Positions 52,759 through 64,000 of a stretch of 64,000 nucleotides of DNA are shown here, one piece after another; position 1 is the first letter of the stretch, and each line of letters starts with the position of its first letter. The DNA is taken from positions 1-64,000 of the forward strand of contig NW_024468547.1 in NCBI RefSeq assembly GCF_001632365.1, read 5' to 3'. The DNA comes from Laetiporus sulphureus 93-53 (lineage: Eukaryota; Basidiomycota; Agaricomycetes; Polyporales; Laetiporaceae). A program made the position numbers and the translations under genes. The notes below the pieces were generated by a model. That model made no database searches, was not told where the DNA came from, and worked only from the letters and a program-made list of their open reading frames with translations.

Positions 52759-53627
52759 CTAACGTTTGACATATCCCACCCACTCCTCGGCTCCTGGGCT
52801 GCCTCCCCAGAGCGCTTCGAGGTCAGCGCGAGTTAGGAAGCCATGATCCTCCCAAGCGAAACCGGGGAAGACGACTTCGGTGATGAGGCACCCCGTGTGC
52901 TCTCGGGCGACTGCTGCGTCCTGCGTTGTGGAGGATGTGGGCGAAAGGTCGGCCGGTAAGAGGCGGGACATCTTCCAGATACCAGAGGGAACGAGTAGCT
53001 GGAGGACCTCGCCTGCGTGGATATTCGGGCCCATCACCTAAAAGCCAGATAACGGTTCAGTGGATGATCTGAGGTGTCGATCGTTCATGATGATACCTTC
53101 CGTTCAACGAGAGGAAGACTACCCGGTGCGATCAGGATGTACTCCGCACGGCCTTGGTGCAGAACATGCATAGTCTGTTGCATCGTTGTGGCAAATATCA
53201 ATTGGCTGAGTAAGTGGCGCATATAAGTACTACAAGTGGTATGGACTTACCGCGGACCTGTTCATGTGAAAGACACCATTTGGTTCATCCGGCGTAAGAA
53301 GGTAATAGATACTTGTCGCCAAGGAGCGAAGTGCGCCATCTAGGGCGAATCGTCCCCATCAGTACCAGTACAATGATCGATGAGTGTGCCTCAGGTTATG
53401 GCTCCAACTCGGGGCGATTGTCTCACCTGCAAAAGGCGAAGGAATCTGTTCCGTTTGACGATCCGTCTCCGCAAAATAGCCTGCACATATCGCAAAATAC
53501 AGTTCGTCACGCAGATAATCACTGCCGGTCGAACGACATCACCTCCTTCAGGATGTTTTTGTAAAGCTAGCTTGTCTATCAGCACCGAGTTTGGGATCGC
53601 ATAAGATTTGTATTGTTGTTGAGTCAT
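52759..53627 (-). CDS. Cupin_5 (DUF985) domain protein
   Basis: Starts MTQQQYKSYAIPNSVLIDKL at 53627; an in-frame ATG at 53642 is possible. Exons join as QKHPEGG|YFAETDRQTEQIPSPFA, SLATSIYYLLTPDEPNGVFH, TMHVLHQGRAEYILIAPGSL and MGPNIHAGEVLQLLVPSGIW, then VVFPGFAWEDHGFL. The C-terminus ends EEWVGYVKR at 52759. This is the full cupin of the DUF985 family, a single small beta-barrel, with the HPEGG, FH and HVLHQG blocks. The enzymatic role is not established for most members; some resemble epimerase-type cupins. Four introns were inferred. Confidence 0.85.
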
Positions 53628-53642
53628 CGTTGTATTCAGCAC

Positions 53643-54549
53643 AACAGGAGATGATGACAGAAAAGCCTATGAATAATGACGTGGCTCGGTGAGCGTTTCA
53701 AGTGTTGATGCGATTGCTATTATGGAAGGATCCTTCTCTGATTCACGCAACACACATCCATCTTGCGCATGTATCACAACAAACATTTGCCTGTTCCATC
53801 GGCTCTACATCTCGTAGCAGAGGGCCCGATGAATTTTTGAATCCTCGATCCGCCCGAACTGCGATATCGGTTAGAAAACCCGATGACATTTGAAAGACGC
53901 GCCCAATGCGCTTGCTTGAATTTTTATTAAAACATGCATATGTTTTAGGATGATGCATCGGACATCGGAGAGACCTTCTGAGAAATGCATCCATCTGCCG
54001 CAGAGAATTCGGTAGATGTTCCCAAGACGTTCATCGGACCAGAGATTCATTTTTAAATCTTTGTGTATTGTACCGACGCGATCACGTGCGAGTATCACGT
54101 GATCAATCGCCTTTCCAGGAACGATAGACGCCTATTCTTTGACATTACCAGCGTTGTCGGCTGCGTACTCATTCTCAGCTTTCCCTCCACCTCGTCTGCA
54201 TTCTGGCATTCATCGAACGCTCACGTTTGCACGTCGAGGAGAGTGCTGAAGACAAGTATCCTTCAGGCGGGACGGACTCATCCATCAATTTATCCGGTGC
54301 GGACTTCTCCTATGTATCATGCGGAACGGTTGCTGAGTTGGTTGCGCAGTGAACGCTGGCAGGAGCCGCCGCGTAGTCTTTTGTCAGTGTATTGGTCGGG
54401 ACGTCCACTGTAGGAACTTAGGAGGGCGATAAGATCAGCCAGGTTAGCCCGTTTTAAATCTCACACTCTCACCAGCAGTGACCGATAGCGCCCGTATTTA
54501 GTCGCGCGCACCGCCGTCGCCGCCCGTCAACCATCTGTCCATTTCGACC
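53643..54549. other. Intergenic, promoter side of the kinase gene
   Basis: A 116-codon plus ORF (54063-54413) has no recognised family. The kinase promoter is expected here, but no motif was decisive. Confidence 0.4.
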
Positions 54550-56718
<2,169 letters not shown>

Positions 56719-57468
56719 GGGTACTCCATAGATAAGTGCCGGTTAAGCACACCAGGAGCGCTTCTTGTCACATCCCTGCCGTGTCTTCATCCCGTCCTCG
56801 CTTCTCCTGCCCTTCTTTCATGCTGACCCTGCGTTCCACTGCTTTTGCCCCTATCACGTATATTTGCCCCCGGCCTGTTCATTTCGAACTTCCTTATCCT
56901 TTTGCGCGGCGGATCCTATCGTTTGGTCGTTCATGCGGCTACCGCTACTGACGTCGTGCCTGTTCTCGCTGCTTGTATATGAGTTGAATACCACCCGCCC
57001 GACGGGCGCGGATCGTATTGCGTTGGCACGGACTTGCACAGTGTAGCCTAGTCGACGTCTTTTTTTGCTGTTTTGCTCTGAGTTTTGCATCCTCGCTAGA
57101 GGTGTACGAGAAGTAGACCCTGTATCGATGGAATTTTCAGGCACGTAGTTCCGCTACCGATATGTAAATGGCATAGCCTCGCGGGTAGGCGTGGCGCAAC
57201 CTCGTAAGTGCGGCAGGAGCGGCTCATGTCAGCATGGCGCTAGACATACAGGCGTCCGCGAGGAACGAACTTCCGGAAACGAGCTCATTATGGCACGCTG
57301 CAGAGGTCTGCTGAGTGGCAGTCCTGCGAATCAGCACAGCTAATGCGGCACAGACATGACTATTCGAGTCTCCTAGGCCCGGGTAATGAACGTTAGTAAC
57401 ATGATATGTATGCGCATACAATGCGTGCTCACCGATATCTACAAATCACACACGCTGTAGTGATAGTC
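56719..57468. other. Intergenic between convergent genes
   Basis: Likely 3' UTRs of the kinase and the amidotransferase; nothing else is supported. Confidence 0.4.
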
Positions 57469-59120
57469 TCAGGTCGAAGCACCCGCCTGTCCCGCACCAA
57501 CACCCATAATCTCCCACATGACCTTCCCTATTACGCCCACGCCGTCGTTCCGCCACTCCGCCCGCTTCCGTGCGTCCTCCGCGATATCCTTGCCCATCAC
57601 GCCCTTCCGCTCGCGCGCCTCGACGATCTTCTCCGATATGCGCTGTGTGAATTCTGGGTGTCCCTGCACTGTGAAGATCTGCACGTCCTGTGGCATGGGA
57701 TGGTCTACACTGGTGCCGCTGGCGAAACGGACCATGCCCTGGTTGGGCGACACGGGCGTCGAGCCGAGGAGGTGGAACGAGGGCGGGACGGCGGGGACAT
57801 GGTCGCGGTGCATCTGCTGGATGTTCTGGGTACGTGGCGGCATTGTGTCAAAACGGATCGATCTGGAAGGGATTGCATGGACGCACGAGCGTGGGTACAC
57901 CGAGAAGAGTCTTGCCGATGTCGGTGAGCGCAATTTCCGTTACGCCGACTTCCCATTTGCCCCCGTTCGGTACGCATTCGCCTCCCATCGCTCGAGCGAT
58001 GATCTGGTGGCCAAAGCAAATTCCTGTGCGTCGCACGATGAGCAAAGGAATTGGCAATTTAAGGTAGGACCATGAGAAGGGTGGATTCTGCCCAAGGCTG
58101 CACGAGCCATCCGGCATGCAGATTGTCTCGCTTTGTCGCTGTGTTGCCCCGTCCAAGGACCTTCATCATATTCATGTAGGACAGATGCCACCGGTGATTT
58201 CTGTCTTGCATGAAGATATGAAGGTTCACGGTAGCTTGGTACTGATCAGAGTCGCCAATAGTTGTTTTGCAATTGATAATAATCTTCCCATTGATAACAA
58301 GCGGGGAGCTCCAGATATTTGTCACACACATTCATGCAGGGAAGTGGCACTCCAAGAGGTCTTTCAGCTCGTCATCACAAGACATGATTGACCCGGTCCT
58401 TGGACTCCGTGGGCTGAATGAGCGGATGGAGGTAATTTATGGATGTATTCCAGACCAATGACCTGTGGTGTCATGCGTGTACACTAGATCTGTGATCAGT
58501 TGGTACACCCTAGCTTTCGGATCGCGAATAGCACCACGGCGTCGTATGATAACATATGACGAGGATCGAGAAAGGTCCTTCCTACGAAGTGTCCGCTCGA
58601 TGATCCAGGTGCCTTGGCACGAGTCCACATATAACCCGCACGTTCAGCTCTGCTCTGTGCCCAGGATGGGGGCACACGCAGATTATGGACAGTACTCTGC
58701 TGTCGCGTGCGGGTCGGATCTGTCAATGTCATGAGGTAAAGAATACTCACCAATCAGTTTGATATAAGGCTTGTTCAGAGCAATATCGTGTACATAATCT
58801 ATCAAGCGGTTGATCCAATCCACATTCTCGTACGCCGAAGCGGCTAGCGGGCAATGTCGATGAGCAGCACTTCAGAGAGTTCTTCACGGAGACAGACCAG
58901 ATCCAGTCAGAATAATTGCCTGGTAATCGTCGACGTTCCGTGGATATTCCTGTTTGTTGCGAACATCGTAAGAATCTAGGATGTAGTCTGTACCGGAACC
59001 TAGTGGAAGAGAGTTCCGCAAGAGCGTGTTGAAGATCGCCGTATAGTCTCCGTCTGTGGATTGCACTGCAGGGATTGGCGTATCACATAACAATAGAGCG
59101 ATCCGGATAGGTAGTGTCAT
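57469..59120 (-). CDS. Class I glutamine amidotransferase-like protein
   Basis: GATase1-fold protein. It starts MTLPIRIALLLCDTPIPAVQ at 59120. A first small intron joins ILTGS to AASAYENVDWINRL. The nucleophile Cys lies in LIGICFGHQIIARAMGG, formed across an unusually long intron (58024-58750). The catalytic His and Glu are in VQGHPEFT, within QIFTVQGHPEFTQRI. IQQMHRDHV is the expected motif in between. It ends GVGAGQAGAST at 57469. The layout matches free-standing amidotransferase-like proteins (relatives of GMP-synthase glutaminase and gamma-glutamyl peptidases) rather than a fused synthetase. The splice edges near 57835-57905 are not resolved. Confidence 0.8.
58024..58750 (-). other. 727-nt intron, likely enlarged by inserted DNA
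   Basis: Donor GTGAGTATTC and acceptor GCACAG bracket an intron more than ten times longer than its neighbours. It contains ORF fragments of up to 90 codons on both strands without recognised families. No terminal repeats or target duplication were identified by eye. Confidence 0.55.
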
Positions 59121-61169
59121 GTTTTGGCCGTTCGTCAGAACGACGAGGCGCAGACGAACTGAACGGTACTATCTCGACCGACGGTGAGGGCAGCGATCGA
59201 CTCTAACCGCGGGAATTGATGGTGTGATACATAACCATTGATTGGGCATCTCTCAAAGCTATCCTAATGGACTTGTACGTAGTCTATATATTTTGTTTTC
59301 TGGTTGTATGTTATTCTTCATGTCGATAAGTCGCAAATGGTCGTGGCCTTCTTCACCTCAGCCAAAGCTACTACTCTCTGTGCTACACCTTTCAATGGTT
59401 CATGCGTCTTGTCGAAGGTTGCAATCGTAGGCAGACAACATCGTCATGTCCAGGTATGAGGGGCGCCAGCGGACAAAATTATGTGAGCTTAAGATTTGGA
59501 CTATTTTGATTAGAATCGGCTCGTTTGTGCTTTCGCGTTGTGGCGTACGCTTTGGCACCTGATGTAAGCGGCTTGCGCTTACAGTTAAGACTTGTGTTTA
59601 TGACGCGCGCTTGTGCTCAGGCTGCGCCACCAAATATATTCCTTCATTTCCTCTCACCTCCGTGCCTACAAGTGCCCAGGTGTTCACTGCGCAGAGCCCA
59701 CCTCCTCGATTCCTCTCTCAGTACTTCCCCTCTACCAGCCCAAAATGACATGATAGACCAGGCAGCAGAATGACAGTGGCGGTGGAACATGCACATCAAG
59801 GACACTGTGCATGGTTGAGATCTGGATGTTCTGTAAAATAGAATGGTCTGATGGTTTTCTGCTGGCCGCTAGTGTAGTTACACATCCTCCTGAACAATAC
59901 AGGCATGTTCGCAGTGTCTGCCTCTCCTGCAGCATCCGTGAATGGCCCGGATCCAATGTCGGTCTCTCTCATAGTGCTGGGTGGTGATGCCTCAAAGATG
60001 CAGCATCGAGAAACCCCAGGTCATGCACTGTACATGGCTCAGAAACATGAGACAGGGCCGCTTTTGCTCTGCCAGTTGAGCGGCATCACCCGTTTGCGTG
60101 TGAAGGGTGCTCTAGCAGGATACATGGCCGACGGAATGGCTCGGAATGGAGATAGTGGTGCAAGCGCGCCTGCGTGACTCATGTGACAGATCGGAACATG
60201 CCGAAATGCGTCGTGTCAATCAAAGCATAAGCATAATCAACGACCATAGGCGAATAATCCTTTTTGAGGTGCATATATACACAGAAACGTGCCGAAATCA
60301 ATGCGCTATCCGATTTTAACACCTAACTAGGTGAGCATAAACCGTCATTCTCGTTATCTCGAGCACAATATACTTTTGTCCGCTCGGGCGCGCCAAATCC
60401 AGGTTTCCCTTATGCAGGAACGGAACGAGCACTCAACACCGAAAGATGACGGTTGTGATCCAGCTTGAAGGAACTCGTTTTGTCGCCGGATACGACAGGG
60501 TATGATATGGTCCAGATGAACTTAGAACTTTGACCGTCAGGGACAATAGCGGAGCTTGTCCAAATATATTACGCCGGCTCAACTTCACTCAGCAGTCTTG
60601 GTACCAGAAGAGGTTATCTATCGCGCCCCATCCGTAAGGCTAACTATCTGGAGAGCACCCTCACTGAGGTATCTGTTCCATGTTCACCGGATCAGTTTTC
60701 AATGTGGTCTCGTAACCAGATCTCTTCACTCAGACTACCCCGAGGCGTCTGTACTGCGGTGGTGGGGTGTGAGTGAAGAGGCTTTGGTACGAGACCAGGT
60801 CCGCTCAATACTGATGCGCCGAACTTATCTTTCGATGAGAGTCGCGTGGGGACATATACGCTGTAGCGCCGACCTTCAGGGACGCGATTGCGTTCCCAAG
60901 CACCGCTTATCATGCTTCGCGTTCAAGCCCTCAGATAAGTGGGGCGCCGCGTATCTTGGGCGAGGGATGACGGACAGCCGAAAGCCAGACGGAATTGATC
61001 TGGCGCTCTGCTATTTGACTCCAACTTCTTTGGGTATAAAGGGATTGGAGTGGCTTCTTTCCTGTTTCGCCAGACATCTCGTCCTGTCGTCTTCGACTTC
61101 TTCGTTGAAGTCCGTAACCACGCTGCATCCGGATTTGCTCCCTCGTCCTTGAGGAAGAACCTGACTAGC
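59121..61169. other. Intergenic (2 kb) upstream of the urea transporter
   Basis: ORFs at 59905-60177 and 60556-61152 (plus) were examined and not accepted as genes. The proximal part holds several GATA-type motifs. Confidence 0.4.
60824..60939. promoter_or_regulatory. Cluster of GATA-factor sites upstream of the urea transporter
   Basis: HGATAR matches occur at 60824-60829 and 60906-60911 (CTTATC on this strand, reading GATAAG on the other) and 60934-60939 (GATAAG). All lie within about 350 bases of the transporter ATG. GATA factors of the AreA/Gat1 type activate urea and other nitrogen-uptake genes in fungi. Binding here is inferred. Confidence 0.4.
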
Positions 61170-64000
61170 ATGTCTTCCAATCCCGTCCTTCCGCAGGGCG
61201 CAGGATATGGCGTCGGTGAGCCGCGATGCAGATTTATCAGATTGCAATGGCGTTGATAACAGGGCATCATTGTTGCAGTTGTTGGTATGTAGTCCGGTTT
61301 CTTGAACTCGCTGGTTGTGACTGATCATCGAACAGGCATTGGACTGTTTTTCAGCGCATTTATGCTGGGCCTGACTGCGATACAGTCTCGATATACTGGC
61401 TTTTCACCGAAGAATTCAGAAGAGTTCAATAGCGCCTCGCGAAGCGTTAAGCCAGGTCTGATTGCGTCTGGGATTGTCTCCGCTTGGACATGGGCTGCTA
61501 CGCTGGTGTGTTGATGGTGACAGCACTCATTACGAAATAGTCTGATATGCTTGAATGATAGCTGCAATCTAGCGCCGTAGCATATGAGTATGGAATCTCC
61601 GGCCCTTGGTGGTATGGCGCCGGCGCGACAGTTCAGATTCTTCTCTTCGCTCAGGTCCGTATTTCCGCACTGCATTCGATTTCATTTCAGTGACAAGTCA
61701 TCATATACTCGATGTAGCTTGCAGCCAAACTGAAGCTCAATGCACCGCATGCGCATACATGGCTTGAGATTGTTGCTGCCAGATGGGGCACGGTTGCTCA
61801 CCTAGTCTTCATGTTTTTCGGGTAAGCAGAGTGTGCACCGAAAGCGAGGCTGTGATCTGATGACTTCTCGCAGGCTTGCCACAAACATCATCGTATCGTC
61901 CATGCTTATTCTTGGCGGCTCCGCAACAGTCCATTCGTTAACAGGAATGAACACACTAGCAGTATGTTGCAACCTAAAGCGGTAGCAGCATTTTTCTGAT
62001 AGAGTCTTCCTAGGCCTGTTTCCTTATTCCAGTCGGTGTCGCCATCTACGTAGTCGTAGGAGGCATGCGTGCAACGCTATTGTGTGACTAGTGCGTATCA
62101 TATCAACGCTGCCCCTCGACGTGTATGACTGCTTACCGTTCTCATCCCACAGCACCCACACAAGTGTTTTGTTTGCCATCATCTTCGTATTCGTTTTCAC
62201 CGTGTACGCGACGAGTTCAAAGATTGGCAGTTTCAGTGCGATGCACTCGTTGTTGGCTCAAGCAGCGGAAGAAGCCCCAGTATCAGGCAACGCACACGGG
62301 TCATACCTGACAATGCGTTCCAAAAACGGACTGATCTTCGGCGTAATCAATGTCATCGGAAACTTTGCGACTGTATTCCAGGACCAAGCGGTACGAACCG
62401 TTCTTAATAACATGACTAGGATGAACCCATCTTATGTATAACGGTATTCTGGCAGTATTGGCAACGAGCGATCGCTAGTCGCCCTGCGACCTGCGTCAAG
62501 GCTTACTTGGTTGGTGGTCTTGCCTGGTAAGTCCCACCATACCCGCGTCCGCTCGAGATTTGTCCGACGCAGACGATGCAGGTTCGCTATCCCGTTCATG
62601 TTTTCAACTACCCTCGGCCTTTCTGCAGTAGCCCTGCGCAACGACCCCGACATGATGACTCTGACTGCTGCGGACGTCTCTGCGGGCTTGCCTGCATCGG
62701 CCGCTGCTGCGGCTCTCCTCGGACAGTCCGGTGCCGCAGCATTGCTCGTCGTGCTGTTCTTGGCAGTCACGTCTGCGACTTCGGCAGAATTGATCGCGGT
62801 TTCGGCTGTGTTGACGTACGATGTCTACAAGGTGATGCACTTCACATCATTCTTGAATAAATCCATGAATTTAATATTGCGCAGAGGTACTTCAACCCGA
62901 AAGCCACCGAGAGACAGATCCTGATGATGTCGCACGCTATGGTATGTCCTGGTCCGTGACATTCGTTAGATACAGTGCTGATGCGTGTGGCTAGGTCGTT
63001 TTCTTTGCCATTGTGATGGGTTTCCTTGGCCTTATCTTCTACTACATTGGCATCTCCATGGGGTGGCTCTACGTAAGTCAAAGATATGTGTTGACACTTG
63101 CATCTGAGTGATATCGCCACTGTAGGATTTCATGGGCGTTGTCTTGGGTTCAGCAGTGGTACCCATTGCTATCTGCGTCACTTGGAAGAAGGCGAACAAG
63201 TGGGGATGCATTTGTGGGGCCGTTGCTGGGTTCTGCTCTGGAGTTATTGCATGGCTAGTTAGTACTGCGACGCTCAATGATAGCATCATCAATGTCACGG
63301 TGGGCCCGATCTTCCCTTTATCCGTAACGTATCGGCCTAATGTTCATGATCAGACCAGCGGAGGCGACCATGAGATGCTATCCGGTAACTTGGCCTCCAT
63401 CGGAATCGGCGGTATAGTGGCCGTCACGACTTCTCTCATCGTGCGTCGTTTCTTCTTCCGAAGTGCTTTCACCGTAGCAACTAATCCACGTCGACCGCAG
63501 TGGCCAGAGGACTTCAACTTCGACATCACGCGAGCCATCAATAAGTCTTCTACCAGCAGTAGCAGTGCCGATGAAAAATCTGTCGATGCAGACCACCAGG
63601 ATCATTTCGATGAGAAGAAGCAGCACTCGAGCGACGTATCATTAGAGCCTGTCATCTCGGCTGAGGCAGCAGCCGCGGAAGAGGCCAAGGAGTTAGACCC
63701 CGCAGCACTGCAGAAAGCATTCGATCTCGCCGCGTGGTCCTCGATCGCCTTGGTGAGTAAACATGCGGTACAACAGAGTATGTATTGACCCCGTAATGTG
63801 CCGTCACATAGACCTTGGTCATGTTGATCATTATTCCGCTCCCATTGTTCTTCGCACAGACCATCTACGGCGTCCGAGGCCTGTCTGCATGGGTCGTCAT
63901 CGGGATGATCTGGACCTTCTGTTCTGCCATATCGGTAGTGCTATATCCGTTGTACGAGAGTCGTACTGCCCTGGGATTGATTGGAAAGGGCATAATCAAG
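61170..64000 (+). CDS. DUR3: Urea active transporter, Dur3-type (sodium:solute symporter family), 3' end outside the window
   Basis: Plasma-membrane urea (and polyamine) symporter. It starts [15 protein letters not shown] at 61170. Blocks in order are [178 protein letters not shown] and [19 protein letters not shown]. Bars mark introns. These are the repeated TM helices and motifs of Dur3. The reading continues to the window edge (...GLIGKGII), so the C-terminus is missing. No internal lesion was seen. Upstream GATA sites fit nitrogen control. Confidence 0.92.

Noticed and set aside
60556..61152. A 198-codon plus-strand ORF upstream of the urea transporter
   Set aside because: No recognised family, irregular composition, and it covers the probable promoter with GATA sites and a TATA-like box. 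Length alone is not enough in this base composition.
63301..63357. Open reading of a 57-base segment in the urea transporter as coding
   Set aside because: It begins GTGGGC and ends ATCAG, has poor fit to the transporter family and is better explained as a stop-free intron; the gene call does not depend on it.

Overview
The window is nuclear DNA of a filamentous basidiomycete, most likely an Agaricomycete. Genes are dense and cut by many short GT..AG introns, mostly 48-75 nt. The households are typically eukaryotic: polyprenyl diphosphate synthase, eIF3 subunit L, a SNARE, a Ypk1-type AGC kinase and a Dur3 urea permease. Several fragments belong to protein families I know mainly from mushroom-forming fungi. 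I saw no prokaryotic or organellar genes, no CRISPR and no tRNA genes.

Layout. 0.6-2.1 kb: COQ1-like polyprenyl synthase with an apparent C-terminal frameshift. 2.1-5.3 kb: repeat-rich stretch with a 648-bp near-perfect inverted repeat and a partial copy of a downstream gene. 5.3-6.4 kb: nuclear thiol peroxidase (Dot5/PrxQ type). 7.2-11.0 kb: leucine-rich-repeat protein with a SILK-type PP1 docking motif and a GAT-like helical segment. 13.1-14.1 kb: Apd1/Aim32-type thioredoxin-like ferredoxin. 14.8-16.2 kb: flavohemoglobin A. 17.6-18.6 kb: proline-iminopeptidase-type hydrolase. 19.6-22.4 kb: a dead NmrA-like gene and a dead ABC-transporter tail holding a solo LTR. 24.5-34.9 kb: flavohemoglobin B, an intact NmrA-like gene and a full ABCC transporter. 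36.3-38.6 kb: eIF3l. 40.7-41.4 kb: small secreted DUF5648-type protein. 43.0-43.9 kb: SYN8-like SNARE. 44.1-45.3 kb: an AANAT-like acetyltransferase fused to an Mss4 domain. 45.9-49.6 kb: an unrecognised ORF and a P-loop family gene with one in-frame stop. 50.0-51.2 kb: zinc alcohol dehydrogenase. 52.8-53.6 kb: Cupin_5 protein. 54.5-56.7 kb: Ypk1-like kinase. 57.5-59.1 kb: class I glutamine amidotransferase with a greatly enlarged intron. 61.2 kb to the end: Dur3 urea transporter, cut by the window edge.

The most striking feature is a duplicated block made of flavohemoglobin (NO detoxification), an NmrA-like NAD(P)-binding protein and an ABCC efflux pump. Copy B (24-35 kb) looks intact. In copy A both flavohemoglobin exons remain open and 416 codons long, but that gene is inverted and separated, the NmrA gene has lost a splice acceptor and gained a stop, and the transporter is a 5'- and 3'-truncated remnant. 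All exon joins were made by eye from splice consensus and expected family sequence, without alignment tools. Gene ends are usually firmer than internal exon edges.
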